DNA of 64,000 nucleotides from Saprospira sp. CCB-QB6 (GCF_028464065.1 NZ_CP116808.1:4121501-4185500); one strand, 5' to 3'; counted from the first letter of the stretch, positions 23,623 to 33,358 are shown. Made by a program: numbers and translations. The notes: generated by a model from the letters alone, not told the origin.

Positions 23623-24852
23623 TTATGGTTTGACAACATCAATATGGTAATTGATATATCCTTCAAAATTCTCATTATTTCTTATCTCCTCCCAAGTCGC
23701 TGTTTCAGTTTTTTCTTCTAGATTGATTTGCATTCCTGTACCTCCAATGCCCCCTCTTTTTGGTGCAGGTCCTCGTCCTCTAAAATTATCTCCACCTCCT
23801 ACATTAAGTGCATTTTGCTTACTCACCAATTTGCTAGCAGCAGATGCCGAAATTGCTACTCGTTCCTCTACTTTAGCAGAAGTTGTTTTTGCCCATTGCA
23901 AACTTCCACTCACCATAACCAAAGTATGTCCTAACTTATTATCAAGGCTTACAAAGCTGCTAGGATCTACAAATGCTAAAACCTTATCATCTATTTGTTT
24001 TTGTCTTTCAGCAACTATTTCTTCAACAGCTTCTTTTGATAAGTCGTCTAAATCGCCCAATAAACCAACAAACGTGGGATCTGTAATTGCTAAATCCTCC
24101 AAGGAGGCAATTAAATTCTTTACCAGAGGCATCCAATCCTCACGAGTTTTTAATTTATTTAGCGCATTCTTCTTTTTCGCATGCTGAAGTACCGCTTCAA
24201 ATTGACTATTTACATTGGTTAAATCCTTTGTTGTAATTCCTGCTGTTTCTAAAGCGGCTTTTGTGTCCTTTATTTTTTGGTGCAAATTTTTTGCCTGCTT
24301 AGAAGCCATACGGATTTCGCCCTGACGAATAAACAAGGTATGATCTTCTCCATTCATTGTAAATGAGATGGTAATTTCATCTACTTCTTTTTCCTCTTCT
24401 TCTTCCTCTTTCCGCTTATCCTTCCCATTCCCTTTAAACCAGGCTTTAGCCTTATCTATCAAGCCCGTAATCGCATCATCAATGCGTTTGCGAATAGAAC
24501 CTACAATTTCTTGTACTTTATCTGATAGGCCATCAATTCCCAATAAAGAGGCTAAAAAGTCGATTAAAATAGGGACCGTACTTGCCATGGCCCCCTCTAC
24601 GGCCTGTGCTACAAAGCCTACATCTCCTGCAGCAATAGCCGCTAAAGAGTCAATGATAGATTGCACTAAAGCCATAATTTGGCTGCCATTTTCGATAAAG
24701 AATTTGACAATATCTATAATGGCCATGGCCGCCTTAACAAAAGCACCTGCTGGAGTCAACAAGCCGATAATCCATTCAATTCCGGCCTGGAATACTGCTG
24801 TAATTAAAAACTCTTGAATTCCACCAAGAACAACTTCCTGAAGATTGCCCAA
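23623..24852 (-). pseudogene. C-terminal fragment of a DUF4157/eCIS-core-type protein
   Basis: 409 codons from TTG at 24852. The frame is in fact open back to 24864, where a TAG precedes it, and no ATG exists at the N-terminus. The sequence begins mid-domain: LQEVVLGGIQEFLITAVFQ, then GIEWIIGLLTPAGAFVKAA, then DSLAAIAAGDVG. This is the helical region found deep inside the large DUF4157-containing proteins linked to extracellular contractile injection systems and polymorphic toxins. A basic linker follows (KRKEEEEEEKEV), then a variable C-terminal domain that could be a toxin or cargo module. Because the DUF4157 peptidase domain is absent I call it a truncated gene, though expression from the TTG cannot be excluded. 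Confidence 0.6.
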
Positions 24853-24890
24853 CTGTCCTTGAATCTAGGCTAGATTTTTATTTTTGTATT

Positions 24891-25850
24891 TTAAGAAGCG
24901 CTACCCTGCTCCACAGCAACAACTTTTAGTTTTGCTCCCAATTTTTTAAAATAGAAATTGTAAATGTAGGGATTAGACAACCTATGCCCTTGCAAGCAAC
25001 TATTTTCATAAAAAAACAACTCTATGCGAATAAGTTTTTTGGGGCCAAGGGCTTTCCTAATGAAAATATCTAAATGATCTGTCCTGATATTCGCATCTAA
25101 TGGAATTGTATCCATTATTGTAAAATTTTCCTGTTTTGCTCTTTTACCTATAGCCAAGAACTGCCCTTCATCATCAATAAGACGCAAATTAGTCTTGCCT
25201 AAATCTTGACTTTTACGCACCAACTCTACAAATTGACTACTTTTAAAAATGGCGGACAAAAACTCATCCTTTTTTTTGAGCTCCCTAGCCATTTGTTGGC
25301 CTCTTTTGGCCTTTATTTTAGGTAGCTCATCTCCAAAGTTTATTTCAGACAGAGGAAAAATATTTTCTGCCAGTAAAATGGGGGTATCTCCTTGCGTGTC
25401 AAAATAAAATTTAGCCAGATGAGGTTTTTCTGCACTACAGTCCATTTTACAAAAAAACAACGCTAGCTGTTCTATACTGCCAATTTTCTTCCGCTCTAAA
25501 ATGATAAGATCAAAAAAAGGGGCTGCATTGATATTCCTTGGAAAATCTTTTGCTACTGAGAGCGGCTTTCCAGCTCTGCACAAGCGCAGTGCAGCAAAAG
25601 AAGCGGTTTGATCAAAGATGCGCAGACTTAAATAAGCCAGATTTTTCTTTCTAGCCAATAAAAAGGGCTTTAAAGATGCTCCATCTATAATTTGTTGCAA
25701 CATCTTTTCCTCCATAGTCCGCTTTGCATCCCTTAAGCCTTTGCATTGAAGCTCAGAAAAATAATGCTCAAATTCGTCTTCCAAATCTTCTTGAGCATGC
25801 AAAAAACTTAAGCTACTTAAAACAGCTAAAATCAATGCTATTGCTTTCAT
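24891..25850 (-). CDS. Secreted hypothetical protein, 319 aa
   Basis: A signal peptide at residues 1-19 (MKAIALILAVLSSLSFLHA) is followed by an acidic segment EDLEDEFEHYFSELQCKGL. The rest is alpha/beta with five or more cysteines, some in CKMDCSAEK, but no catalytic pattern I can name. It starts 4 bases after the zincin-like gene and ends about 25 bases before the truncated DUF4157-type gene, so it belongs to the same transcription unit. Confidence 0.75.
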   Translation of the reverse strand: MKAIALILAVLSSLSFLHAQEDLEDEFEHYFSELQCKGLRDAKRTMEEKMLQQIIDGASLKPFLLARKKNLAYLSLRIFDQTASFAALRLCRAGKPLSVAKDFPRNINAAPFFDLIILERKKIGSIEQLALFFCKMDCSAEKPHLAKFYFDTQGDTPILLAENIFPLSEINFGDELPKIKAKRGQQMARELKKKDEFLSAIFKSSQFVELVRKSQDLGKTNLRLIDDEGQFLAIGKRAKQENFTIMDTIPLDANIRTDHLDIFIRKALGPKKLIRIELFFYENSCLQGHRLSNPYIYNFYFKKLGAKLKVVAVEQGSAS

Positions 25851-25854
25851 TAAA

Positions 25855-26796
25855 CTACCGTTTTGGCAAGGTTGGAATAATAGAGGGGTTTTTCAGCTCT
25901 GGTGCATCCTTTGTTGGCAAAGCCCTACCATCAGGTTGTAATTCAAATAATTTCCCTTTTTCTACAGAAAATAAAGTCTGAACAGCTTCTATTAAAGATG
26001 TTTTATCCATTGGTGTTATAGTATTACCTAAAATCATATCTCTATTTCCAAGGATATAGGACTCTGCGGCATTTCCTTCGTCAAATTCATCATAACCATC
26101 TCCTTCTGAATCCAAATTTTTTTCTTTGGGGATATTATTAACCTCATCATAGTCTATACCGTCTCTACCATCTCCATAATGAACATACTCCTCCCAAAAT
26201 GTACTCATAATAACTAGTAAACTTGCTTTTTTGCCAAGGTCTGTAGATTTATTTTGCTTTGACATTTCTTCTTCAAATGCAATAATTAAAGTTTCATCCA
26301 ACACTATATAATGTTCACTGTTAGCCTGTTCAAAAACACCTTCTCCTCCCGAACCATGTCCTCGTACATACTGCCCGTTTTGCCCGTCAGTCATATCTCT
26401 AATAACGATTAACGGACTACTACCTTCACCCCAAGTTGCATCCTTTTCAACTTGTTCTGGGGTAAGATTTCCTCCTGAAAATCGTTCCAAGGCCTCCAGA
26501 ATCAGTTCGTTATTCATTAAATCATTTTTAATATTATTTTCGATATAACTAACAAAATAAGGATATTTTTCTCGATATTCTTCTAATAACTCTTTAGGGA
26601 ATTTAAAATTTGGTTTTTGATCCACTTCAGCCAGTTCGCCCTCCCCATATAAAGGAGGATAAGCCTCATAGCCATTTTCATAACCCGCCGTATAACTCAT
26701 CGGATAAGCGGCCTCCGTAGATTCAATGCTGTTTTTTTGTCCTTGTACTGCTCCTAAACCCTGCTTCTCCTGCTGTTTTTGTAATTGCTTTGCCAT
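25855..26796 (-). CDS. Putative zincin-like effector protein
   Basis: 313 aa. The N-terminus MAKQLQKQQEKQGLG is basic and unstructured, then a Tyr/Glu/Pro-rich linker (YPMSYTAGYENGYEAYPPLYGEG) with no signal peptide, which suits a cargo protein delivered by another machine. The core has HYIVLDETLIIAFEEEM and then FWEEYVHYGDGRDGID, with a later acidic EGDGYDEFDEGNAAE segment. EEYVH aligns with the zinc motif HEXXH except that the first His is Glu, and the order helix, motif, distal Glu is that of gluzincin-like toxins. Activity is therefore uncertain. First gene of the operon 26796 to 22744. Confidence 0.55.
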   Translation of the reverse strand: MAKQLQKQQEKQGLGAVQGQKNSIESTEAAYPMSYTAGYENGYEAYPPLYGEGELAEVDQKPNFKFPKELLEEYREKYPYFVSYIENNIKNDLMNNELILEALERFSGGNLTPEQVEKDATWGEGSSPLIVIRDMTDGQNGQYVRGHGSGGEGVFEQANSEHYIVLDETLIIAFEEEMSKQNKSTDLGKKASLLVIMSTFWEEYVHYGDGRDGIDYDEVNNIPKEKNLDSEGDGYDEFDEGNAAESYILGNRDMILGNTITPMDKTSLIEAVQTLFSVEKGKLFELQPDGRALPTKDAPELKNPSIIPTLPKR

Positions 26797-26851
26797 GGGG
26801 ATATTTTTTTGAGGATAACTTCTTTCTGTTTATTTATTTAAGTTTTTTTTT

Positions 26852-26969
26852 GGGGCCTCCGCCTCGCTGCGCTCGTCGGCGCTACGTTTCGCAGCTCGCT
26901 ATTCGCTCGGCCCTTCAGCGCTATGCGCTTTGGTCTGGCCTGACGGCCACTGCTGCACATCGCTAGGCC
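26852..26969 (+). repeat. Structured intergenic repeat R8
   Basis: Outer arms GGCCT/AGGCC. Hairpin 2 is AGCGC-TAT-GCGCT and hairpin 3 is TGGCC-TGAC-GGCCA. The linker after GCGCTACG reads TTTCGCAGCTCGC. It is opposite in orientation to both flanking genes. Confidence 0.85.
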
Positions 26970-26991
26970 AAATGCCCCCCCTTTTCTTCAA

Positions 26992-27561
26992 CTATTTATT
27001 GTTCAACAAACTTTCATAAAAAGAAATATCGGCCAATAGTAATTCACTACCAAAAACTGCCGCTCCCTTCAAAGCCTGTTTGTGCAAAATCTTCTGCTGA
27101 TAAAAAGGATGACTATTTTTAAGTAAATGGCTATAAGCCAAACGACTCTTTATATCTTGCCCAAAGAGTAAATACAAAAAAGTATTGCCCGTTGGTAAAT
27201 AATAGCCCAAATTGGGGTCACGAAAAAGCGCAAATTCTAAAAATTTAGGCGTGTCATAACGCACAAAAAGAACTTTGGTCTCCAAATCATTTGTGGCCGC
27301 CTTTAAATGTGCCAGCGCCTCAGTCAAATAAAAAGGCTCAGCATGCGGAATAATACTCAAGATGAGCAATAAACGCTCAGCAATAGAAATATTATGCTTG
27401 ATAATAAATTGTCCGTAGCTATCCCGCTCATCTACAATAGAAGGTGGTGGAAGTTGCGCCAAAGTCACTGTTTGCTCTTGACTATAGCGATTTACAGCCC
27501 ATTGTAAACGATAATCCAAGACGGCTTTCAACCAAGCCAAGTCTCTCTCTAAATTTTTCAT
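26992..27561 (-). CDS. Free-standing domain like the N-terminus of eCIS AAA ATPases
   Basis: 189 aa from ATG at 27561 (MKNLERDLAWLKAVLDYRLQW); the longer frame upstream is Cys/Phe-rich and unlikely. The segment ISIAERLLLILSIIPHAEPFYL followed by LGYYLPTGNTFLYLLFGQDI matches what I recall of the N-terminal region of AAA ATPases in Bacteroidota contractile-injection loci, where the pattern is ERL-L-LAL-PH and LPTGET. Here the protein ends before any ATPase domain. It is divergent from a ClpB-like ATPase gene, so the two may act together. Confidence 0.6.
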   Translation of the reverse strand: MKNLERDLAWLKAVLDYRLQWAVNRYSQEQTVTLAQLPPPSIVDERDSYGQFIIKHNISIAERLLLILSIIPHAEPFYLTEALAHLKAATNDLETKVLFVRYDTPKFLEFALFRDPNLGYYLPTGNTFLYLLFGQDIKSRLAYSHLLKNSHPFYQQKILHKQALKGAAVFGSELLLADISFYESLLNNK

Positions 27562-27907
27562 CTGTCTTTTTGTTCTATTGATCTTCACGAATATAGTTAT
27601 CCCGCAGCAAAAAAAACAACAAAAATAACAACTCACTTCTTTTTTAGATCCAATAAAAACAAAGATAACTGTCACTGAATTACTTCTTATAATGGGAACC
27701 TTCGAACAGCGACAATACCCCCTTTAAGGCACAGTTCGACGACCAATAGGAGGACCAGAGTGACGGCTGAGCTGGACCAAAGGCCTAGGCCCAGATTCTA
27801 ATGATATTAAAAAAAAGAACAGCTAGACTTAAATTTATGGGGTGGCCTTTGCCCAAACAGCTAAGATTCCTTAGCTTACTGAGCTTAAACTAAAACCAAT
27901 AGAATTT
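27562..27907. other. Divergent intergenic region with repeat relic
   Basis: 346 bases between divergent genes. It contains a family B relic at 27732-27755 (CAGTTCGACGACC then AATAGGAGG) and the palindrome-like GGCCTAGGCC near 27782. No gene and no clear promoter were seen. Confidence 0.5.
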
Positions 27908-30900
27908 ATGTCCTCTGTACAGCTGCAACTGCCTATTTTGGTTCAAAATATTAAGGTAGATGAGCGCTGGCAATATTATATTCGCCCGCTATTTTTTCAA
28001 TCGCCCATTGCTACCGACCGTCGGTATGAGCCTGCTCTTCAACAGTTTAAAAAAGAACTACGGGCCTATTTCCGAGACTTCAAGTTGCAACGCGATAGTA
28101 TGGAACAGCTACTTTGGTTTCGTTTTTCGCCAAAGATGCAATCCTTTAAGCCACAGTTTAAATTTCTGCTGGAGAAGGAGCAATTATTTCAAGGGCGCTT
28201 TCACATTCTTTATTTTCAGTTGCAGGAGCAAGGCATTGTTTGTTTGCCTAGCTTTCAATCCTATTGTTTTTTGGTAGACGCCGAGCGACAAAAGCCCTCT
28301 GATATTTTAGCTCAGACCAAAGAAGTAATTGAAGAATTGCTTTTGATGGAGCTCGAAGAAGGCAGCTCCTTAGAGGAGCTACAACAATTTTGTTTGCAGC
28401 GTTCTGAGTTTGTACAAGAGCTCCAAATGCGCATTTCTTTAGAACAGGGTGATTTTTCTTTTGAGCCGAGTGGAGAAAGTGATTTCATGGCCTTTTTTCA
28501 GGCTCCTAGCACCTTTGATGGAGCACAAGAATTGGAACGCCTAGGACGCAACCTCAACAACTTTTATCCAAGTGAATTGCAACGCGCTTTTGAGCGAGAA
28601 TCGCTCCTACAGGAGCTTTACCCCCTGGTATATGGGCCAAATAATCAGGCCTTAGCCCTTATTGGAGAAGCAGGAGTGGGTCGGCACAGCCTAATTGAAG
28701 AACTGGTTTACCGCTATATGCAAAAGGCCGAAGAACAGCTGCCAGAGGAAGAAGAGATTATCTGGCGACTTGATCCTATTCGGGTAATTTCAGGGATGAG
28801 CATTGTGGGGATGTGGCAAAAACGAATGGAAGCCATTGTAGAAGAACTGCGGCAGCCCAAAGGATATCGAAATGAACTGCTTAGTCACAAATTGGTTATT
28901 GACAACCCCTTGGCCTTGGTCCGCATTGGAAAAACGGCTCAAAACAGCATGACCTTAGCGGATTTGCTCAAGCCTTATTTAGAACAAGAGGCATTTCAGC
29001 TCATCTTGATTGCTAGTCCAGAAGAATGGAAGCTCTTACAGGAAAAGGACCGTCGATTTACGGAATTATTTAGGCTCAAACGGATTCCTGCGGCCAAAGA
29101 GGAGGACGCTGCTCGTATGCTTTTGGGCTTGCGCAAAGAACTAGAGTTGCAAGAAGCTTGTAGCATTAGTGTGCCCGCCTTGCAACAAATGCTCAACATC
29201 CATCATAACTACTTCAAGAAGCGGGCGCTACCTGGTAGCGTGGCCAAGATGATGCGACAATTGGCCCGCAAGTTACAAGGACAAAGTATCGATGTAGAAG
29301 AAGTTCAGGAAGAATTTAAAGAATATACAGGCCTCGCTTCGCCAATCTTAGATGACAACTATCAGTTAGAGGCCGAAGAACTACGCAAGAATATTTCAGC
29401 TCGTTTGATCGGGCAAGAGCAGGCCGTAGAGCGACTTAGTCAATTGATTCATTTGCTCAAGGCCAAATTGCAGAACCCTAACCGCCCGCTGGCTTCCTTT
29501 CTATTTATTGGACCAACGGGAGTGGGAAAAACCGAAGCGGCCAAAGTTATTTGTGATTATTTGACTGGAGACCCCAAGCAACTCATTCGCTTTGATATGA
29601 ATGAGTACAATGATTATAATGGTAGTAGTCGATTGTTGGGCACTTATGCCCAACCCGAAGGCCAATTAGGGGCAAAGCTTCGCTACAATCCCTTTGGAAT
29701 TCTCCTTTTTGATGAGATTGAAAAAGCTCACCCCTTGGTGCATGATCTTCTATTACAGATCTTGGATGATGGTCGCTTGAGTGATGCCCTAGGGCGTCCG
29801 ATAGACTTCAGCAATACCATCATCATTATGACCTCTAATATCGGAGCAGAAGATTTGGACCGTCGTCTGGGATTTGGAAATAGTCCCGATGAGCAAGCAG
29901 CTATTTATCGCAGAGCAGTAGAAAACTTCTTCCGTCCAGAGCTCATCAATCGCATTGAAGAGATTGTGATCTTCAATAGTTTAGAGCTGCCTCATATTTT
30001 GCAGATTGCCCAATTGCAAATCAAGCAACTACTGAGTAGAGATGGCTTTGTTCGACGAACCAGCATCCTCAATATTTCGGCAACAGCCCTAGAATGGGTG
30101 GCCAACAGAGGCTATAGCAAACGCATGGGCGGGCGGGCACTCAAAAGACAAATTGAGCGCGACCTTACAGCCTTTACAGCAGAAGAGCTGCTCAAAACCA
30201 CGGGGGAACAACCCGTCATTTTTGATATTCAGCTCAAAGAAGACCGATTACAGGCCCGCATAGAAGAGTTGCGCTTTGCACAGCGATTGGAGCAGAGTGG
30301 ATTGCCCAATATGCAGCAACTTGGTCCCTATGCTTATAAGGATTTACTCCGCAAAGTCGAACAGATGCAAAGCCTCCTTAGAGACAGTCAGGAGGAAGAA
30401 AGCCATTTTTATAGCAGCCAACCAGCACAAGAGCAATGGCACTTCTTTCAGCTTAAAGAACAATTAGAACAACTCAAAGAGCGCTTACAACATTTACTCT
30501 TAGAGTTTAAGAGCTTAAGTCAAGAAGTAACACCTTTACGCTTGAAAAACAGCGGTACTCGTAGTTTGCTTTACCAAAAAGCAACAGCTAGTCAGGAGCA
30601 GCTCAAGCAAGAGGCTGTTTTTGAAGATGCCGCTTTGGCCGAGTTGCGCTATGTCTATCAAAATGCCCCCGATCAATTTGGACGTAGCCAATCCCTTTAT
30701 TTACAGCAGTTGCTTAAAGTTACTTTTCTGAGCATGGCTTGTCGCTTGGCACTGCAAGAAGAAACCGATAACATTTGCCTACATTTTGAATCGGCTATTG
30801 AAGGTCAAGGACAAAAAGAAATCGATTATTTGCAGACTAATTATGCTCGTTTATTAGAGTATTTGGACCTCAACTACCGAATGGAACCAGGAAAAATCTG

Positions 30901-31201
30901 GGTAGAAGGTTATGCGATTTACGATTTGTTCAAAAAAGAAGAAGGCTACCACCTCTTTTATCGTCCACAACAAACCGCTTTACCTATCCGTCTACGGATA
31001 CAGTTTCAAGAGGAAGCACTAAGCGCAAGTCCTTTGGCAATTATTCGTTTGTACGATATCTGGATGGGCGAAGAACAGGCCCGTTCTACCCTAACCGATT
31101 TGCGAACCGCTTATACCAATCAAGCACAAATTAGTCCACAAGAATTAGCAGTCTTGCTTTATATTGCCCTAGACCCCTCCGATAAACAACTTTATATTTA
31201 A
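27908..31201 (+). CDS. ClpB-like double AAA+ ATPase with novel N- and C-terminal regions
   Basis: 1097 aa. Residues 1-230 form an alpha/beta region with no similarity I recognise; the Clp N domain is missing. D1 follows, with a Walker A variant GEAGVGRH at 253-260 in which the usual Lys-Thr is Arg-His, so ATP hydrolysis there is doubtful. D2 is intact: GPTGVGKT at 535-542, Walker B ILLFDEIEKAH near 597, sensor MTSNIGA, arginine-finger region FRPELINRIEE and a Clp D2-small domain (GGRALKRQIERDL). Beyond about 790 comes a coiled-coil stretch (LRKVEQMQSLLRD, LKEQLEQLKERLQHLL), then a PCRF-like segment that also resembles the release-factor helical domain (SLYLQQLLKVTFLSMACRL). It may be an unfoldase for a secretion or injection system. 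Confidence 0.8.
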   Translation: MSSVQLQLPILVQNIKVDERWQYYIRPLFFQSPIATDRRYEPALQQFKKELRAYFRDFKLQRDSMEQLLWFRFSPKMQSFKPQFKFLLEKEQLFQGRFHILYFQLQEQGIVCLPSFQSYCFLVDAERQKPSDILAQTKEVIEELLLMELEEGSSLEELQQFCLQRSEFVQELQMRISLEQGDFSFEPSGESDFMAFFQAPSTFDGAQELERLGRNLNNFYPSELQRAFERESLLQELYPLVYGPNNQALALIGEAGVGRHSLIEELVYRYMQKAEEQLPEEEEIIWRLDPIRVISGMSIVGMWQKRMEAIVEELRQPKGYRNELLSHKLVIDNPLALVRIGKTAQNSMTLADLLKPYLEQEAFQLILIASPEEWKLLQEKDRRFTELFRLKRIPAAKEEDAARMLLGLRKELELQEACSISVPALQQMLNIHHNYFKKRALPGSVAKMMRQLARKLQGQSIDVEEVQEEFKEYTGLASPILDDNYQLEAEELRKNISARLIGQEQAVERLSQLIHLLKAKLQNPNRPLASFLFIGPTGVGKTEAAKVICDYLTGDPKQLIRFDMNEYNDYNGSSRLLGTYAQPEGQLGAKLRYNPFGILLFDEIEKAHPLVHDLLLQILDDGRLSDALGRPIDFSNTIIIMTSNIGAEDLDRRLGFGNSPDEQAAIYRRAVENFFRPELINRIEEIVIFNSLELPHILQIAQLQIKQLLSRDGFVRRTSILNISATALEWVANRGYSKRMGGRALKRQIERDLTAFTAEELLKTTGEQPVIFDIQLKEDRLQARIEELRFAQRLEQSGLPNMQQLGPYAYKDLLRKVEQMQSLLRDSQEEESHFYSSQPAQEQWHFFQLKEQLEQLKERLQHLLLEFKSLSQEVTPLRLKNSGTRSLLYQKATASQEQLKQEAVFEDAALAELRYVYQNAPDQFGRSQSLYLQQLLKVTFLSMACRLALQEETDNICLHFESAIEGQGQKEIDYLQTNYARLLEYLDLNYRMEPGKIWVEGYAIYDLFKKEEGYHLFYRPQQTALPIRLRIQFQEEALSASPLAIIRLYDIWMGEEQARSTLTDLRTAYTNQAQISPQELAVLLYIALDPSDKQLYI

Positions 31202-31211
31202 AGCCAAAGAA

Positions 31212-31243
31212 AAGGGCCGCTCCTCAGCTGAGGAGCGGCCCTT
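31212..31243. terminator. Bidirectional terminator, 32-base perfect palindrome
   Basis: AAGGGCCGCTCCTCAG directly followed by its reverse complement, between convergent genes. It lacks a long T run but the stem is 14-16 bp. Confidence 0.8.
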
Positions 31244-31266
31244 AATATTTAACTAAATGCTATCAT

Positions 31267-33309
31267 TTACTTGAGATAAATGCGCTTATCGGTCAATTCA
31301 TCCCAAAGTTTATTCACTTCTTGTTGCTTTTTGGCCTCTTCAGGACTGAGATCCAATTGCTTAACACTATAACTAGAGTTAATGCGCACCACATTGGGTT
31401 GCATTTGGCTCACTTTAAGACTATAAGCTGCCTGATCATTGTCTTTTCTGTTGCTAAACTCCTTAATCTCCTCCACTTTTCGGGGACCATCAAAGACCAA
31501 AAAGATCTCTTCTTCATCTTGCCCCAAAAAGCGATTATGATAATCTAAAGTACGCTTATCAGCATTACTAACCCAACGAATACTATGCCCCAACCAATCT
31601 TTGAGCTTGAGCGAAATCTTGCCCTCTTTCTCTTCAAATAGTCCCTTTACTTCAGCTTCATAGACCAAAGAAAAAGCATAGGGTTGCACAATATTCAATT
31701 GCTTAATTTCAACCGATTTTACGATCACTTCACGATCATCAAATCGACTACTAAGACTACGCTCTAAAGCTATTTTCAAGCTGTCTTGCCCTTCTTTATT
31801 GGCGGCTACCCAACTACTACGCTGCCCTGAGAACAAACCCGAAAGCTTAAGATCTCCCTTAATGACTGCATCACCATTTTTGGCTACAGTCAATTGTAGA
31901 CGACGTTTACGGCTGTTATTTTTGCTATCCTTTAGTACTGCATCATTAAAGTTAATGGATTGCAAGCTGGCCTTTTTGTCATTTAGATTGAGCATGAAAC
32001 AGCTTGTATTCTGCAATTCTGCAGGCAATTCATTGAGTCCTCCCGTAGGCGTAATAGTAAAGAGCGACCCATTTTCATCCTTAAAGATGAAAAGGTAAGA
32101 GCTAATCTGCGTAGCCGAAGGATAGTCCTTGTCAAATGGACCATCAAACCGGCTTTTGCCAATACCAAAATAGAACTCAATATTGTGGCGCTCAAAAAAG
32201 TCGCGATAAATGCAAAGTAATGTACTGAAGTCCGCTTTCTTATTGGTCAAAAAATAATCAATCCCCTCACTTTCTTCAAAATCTTTGAGACGCCCCACCA
32301 ACTGCAACTCCTTAACCACAAAGTTATTCATCAAATAAGCCTTTTCTACTACACTTAACTCCTCTACCGACTTCTTAAAGGTTTTAGCCCCCTCCGCAAA
32401 AAGGTTTTCATAGAATAAACGCACCTTTTTCTTAGAACGAATGCGCACATCCATAAAGTCCGTGCTATACTGACGCAAAAGATCACTAAAGTTATTCACC
32501 TTCATGCTGCGATCAGCACGCAAAGCCAAAAAATCTAACTCATACACAAAATGCTCAAGTTCAGTCGTAAAAATAGTCCCAGATGTATTGGCCTCAGGTA
32601 CCGCTTTTAGGTTTTTCATGTTCCATGTATAAAAGCGCTGCTCACCTCTTTGCTGAATATCTACGGCTGGCATCCCGTTATAAATCTGCCCCTTCAAGCC
32701 CACAGAAGTTGGAACCGAAATCTTAAATTCACTTTCCAAAACAGGATAATCCTTATACAAGGTAACAATGCGCCCCTGATCCGGAAATTTCGACTCAATG
32801 ACCGTAATCTGCTCCATCTCATCCCCCGGCTCTAGCTTGGGCAATTTATAGATATAAGCATTTTTTTGCGTCTCATACAACTCATCATCTTCTTCAAAGG
32901 TAGGTTGCTCCAAGTCCCGAATGACCAAGTCCTCCACACGGCCATCTTTTCTACGAATGCGCACATCCACAAATTTCATCTGCACAAAATCACCAATTCG
33001 GCCCTTGAACTTGGGAATAATCAGATGCTCGTAATCCTCTGTAGCTTCCGCTTTCAAAAACTTAATATGCTGATACTCCTTATAGTTAGCCAGCTGCTCA
33101 ATATAAGGGAAGGTTCCCGAAAACTCATTGCTACTATAAGTCGAGCTTTTCACAATCACAGCATCTTCCTGCTGCATCTCTGCGGGAATATCCCCCACTT
33201 TGGGCATCTCGCCCCCCCAATCATACTCACTAAAGGTTTGCCCCATCAGGCTGTTGGCACCCAAAAGCGCAAAAGACAAGAGTAAAAGGGGATACTTTCT
33301 GTTTTTCAT
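31267..33309 (-). CDS. Secreted DUF3857/transglutaminase-like protein
   Basis: 680 aa. Signal peptide at residues 1-24 (ending NSLMGQ). A DUF3857 domain runs from about 60 to 230 (DFVQMKFVDVRIRRKDGRVEDL, then YKLPKLEPGDEMEQITVIES, then YTWNMKNLKAVPEANT). The middle region looks like a transglutaminase-type fold, with DFSTLLCIYRDFFERHNIEF where these proteins carry the Cys. A C-terminal beta domain (about 480-650) resembles the DUF3858-like tail. Such proteins are common in Bacteroidota and are presumed periplasmic or surface. Substrate unknown. Single gene; the start codon lies about 50 bases from repeat R9, with CAAATTA at 33320-33326 as a possible -7 element. Confidence 0.85.
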   Translation of the reverse strand: MKNRKYPLLLLSFALLGANSLMGQTFSEYDWGGEMPKVGDIPAEMQQEDAVIVKSSTYSSNEFSGTFPYIEQLANYKEYQHIKFLKAEATEDYEHLIIPKFKGRIGDFVQMKFVDVRIRRKDGRVEDLVIRDLEQPTFEEDDELYETQKNAYIYKLPKLEPGDEMEQITVIESKFPDQGRIVTLYKDYPVLESEFKISVPTSVGLKGQIYNGMPAVDIQQRGEQRFYTWNMKNLKAVPEANTSGTIFTTELEHFVYELDFLALRADRSMKVNNFSDLLRQYSTDFMDVRIRSKKKVRLFYENLFAEGAKTFKKSVEELSVVEKAYLMNNFVVKELQLVGRLKDFEESEGIDYFLTNKKADFSTLLCIYRDFFERHNIEFYFGIGKSRFDGPFDKDYPSATQISSYLFIFKDENGSLFTITPTGGLNELPAELQNTSCFMLNLNDKKASLQSINFNDAVLKDSKNNSRKRRLQLTVAKNGDAVIKGDLKLSGLFSGQRSSWVAANKEGQDSLKIALERSLSSRFDDREVIVKSVEIKQLNIVQPYAFSLVYEAEVKGLFEEKEGKISLKLKDWLGHSIRWVSNADKRTLDYHNRFLGQDEEEIFLVFDGPRKVEEIKEFSNRKDNDQAAYSLKVSQMQPNVVRINSSYSVKQLDLSPEEAKKQQEVNKLWDELTDKRIYLK

Positions 33310-33358
33310 AGCGTTAAAACAAATTAGTTGTTGATAAACTCATTTAATTTAATGTTTT

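Noticed and set aside
23651-24817. Open frames of 149 and 178 codons on the plus strand
   Set aside because: They lie antisense to the DUF4157-type fragment, have Ser/Pro/Lys-rich compositions typical of shadow frames, and no start or promoter signal.
19633-31201. Prophage
   Set aside because: No integrase, terminase, capsid or portal genes are present; the recognisable genes point to injection-system or toxin-related accessory DNA instead.
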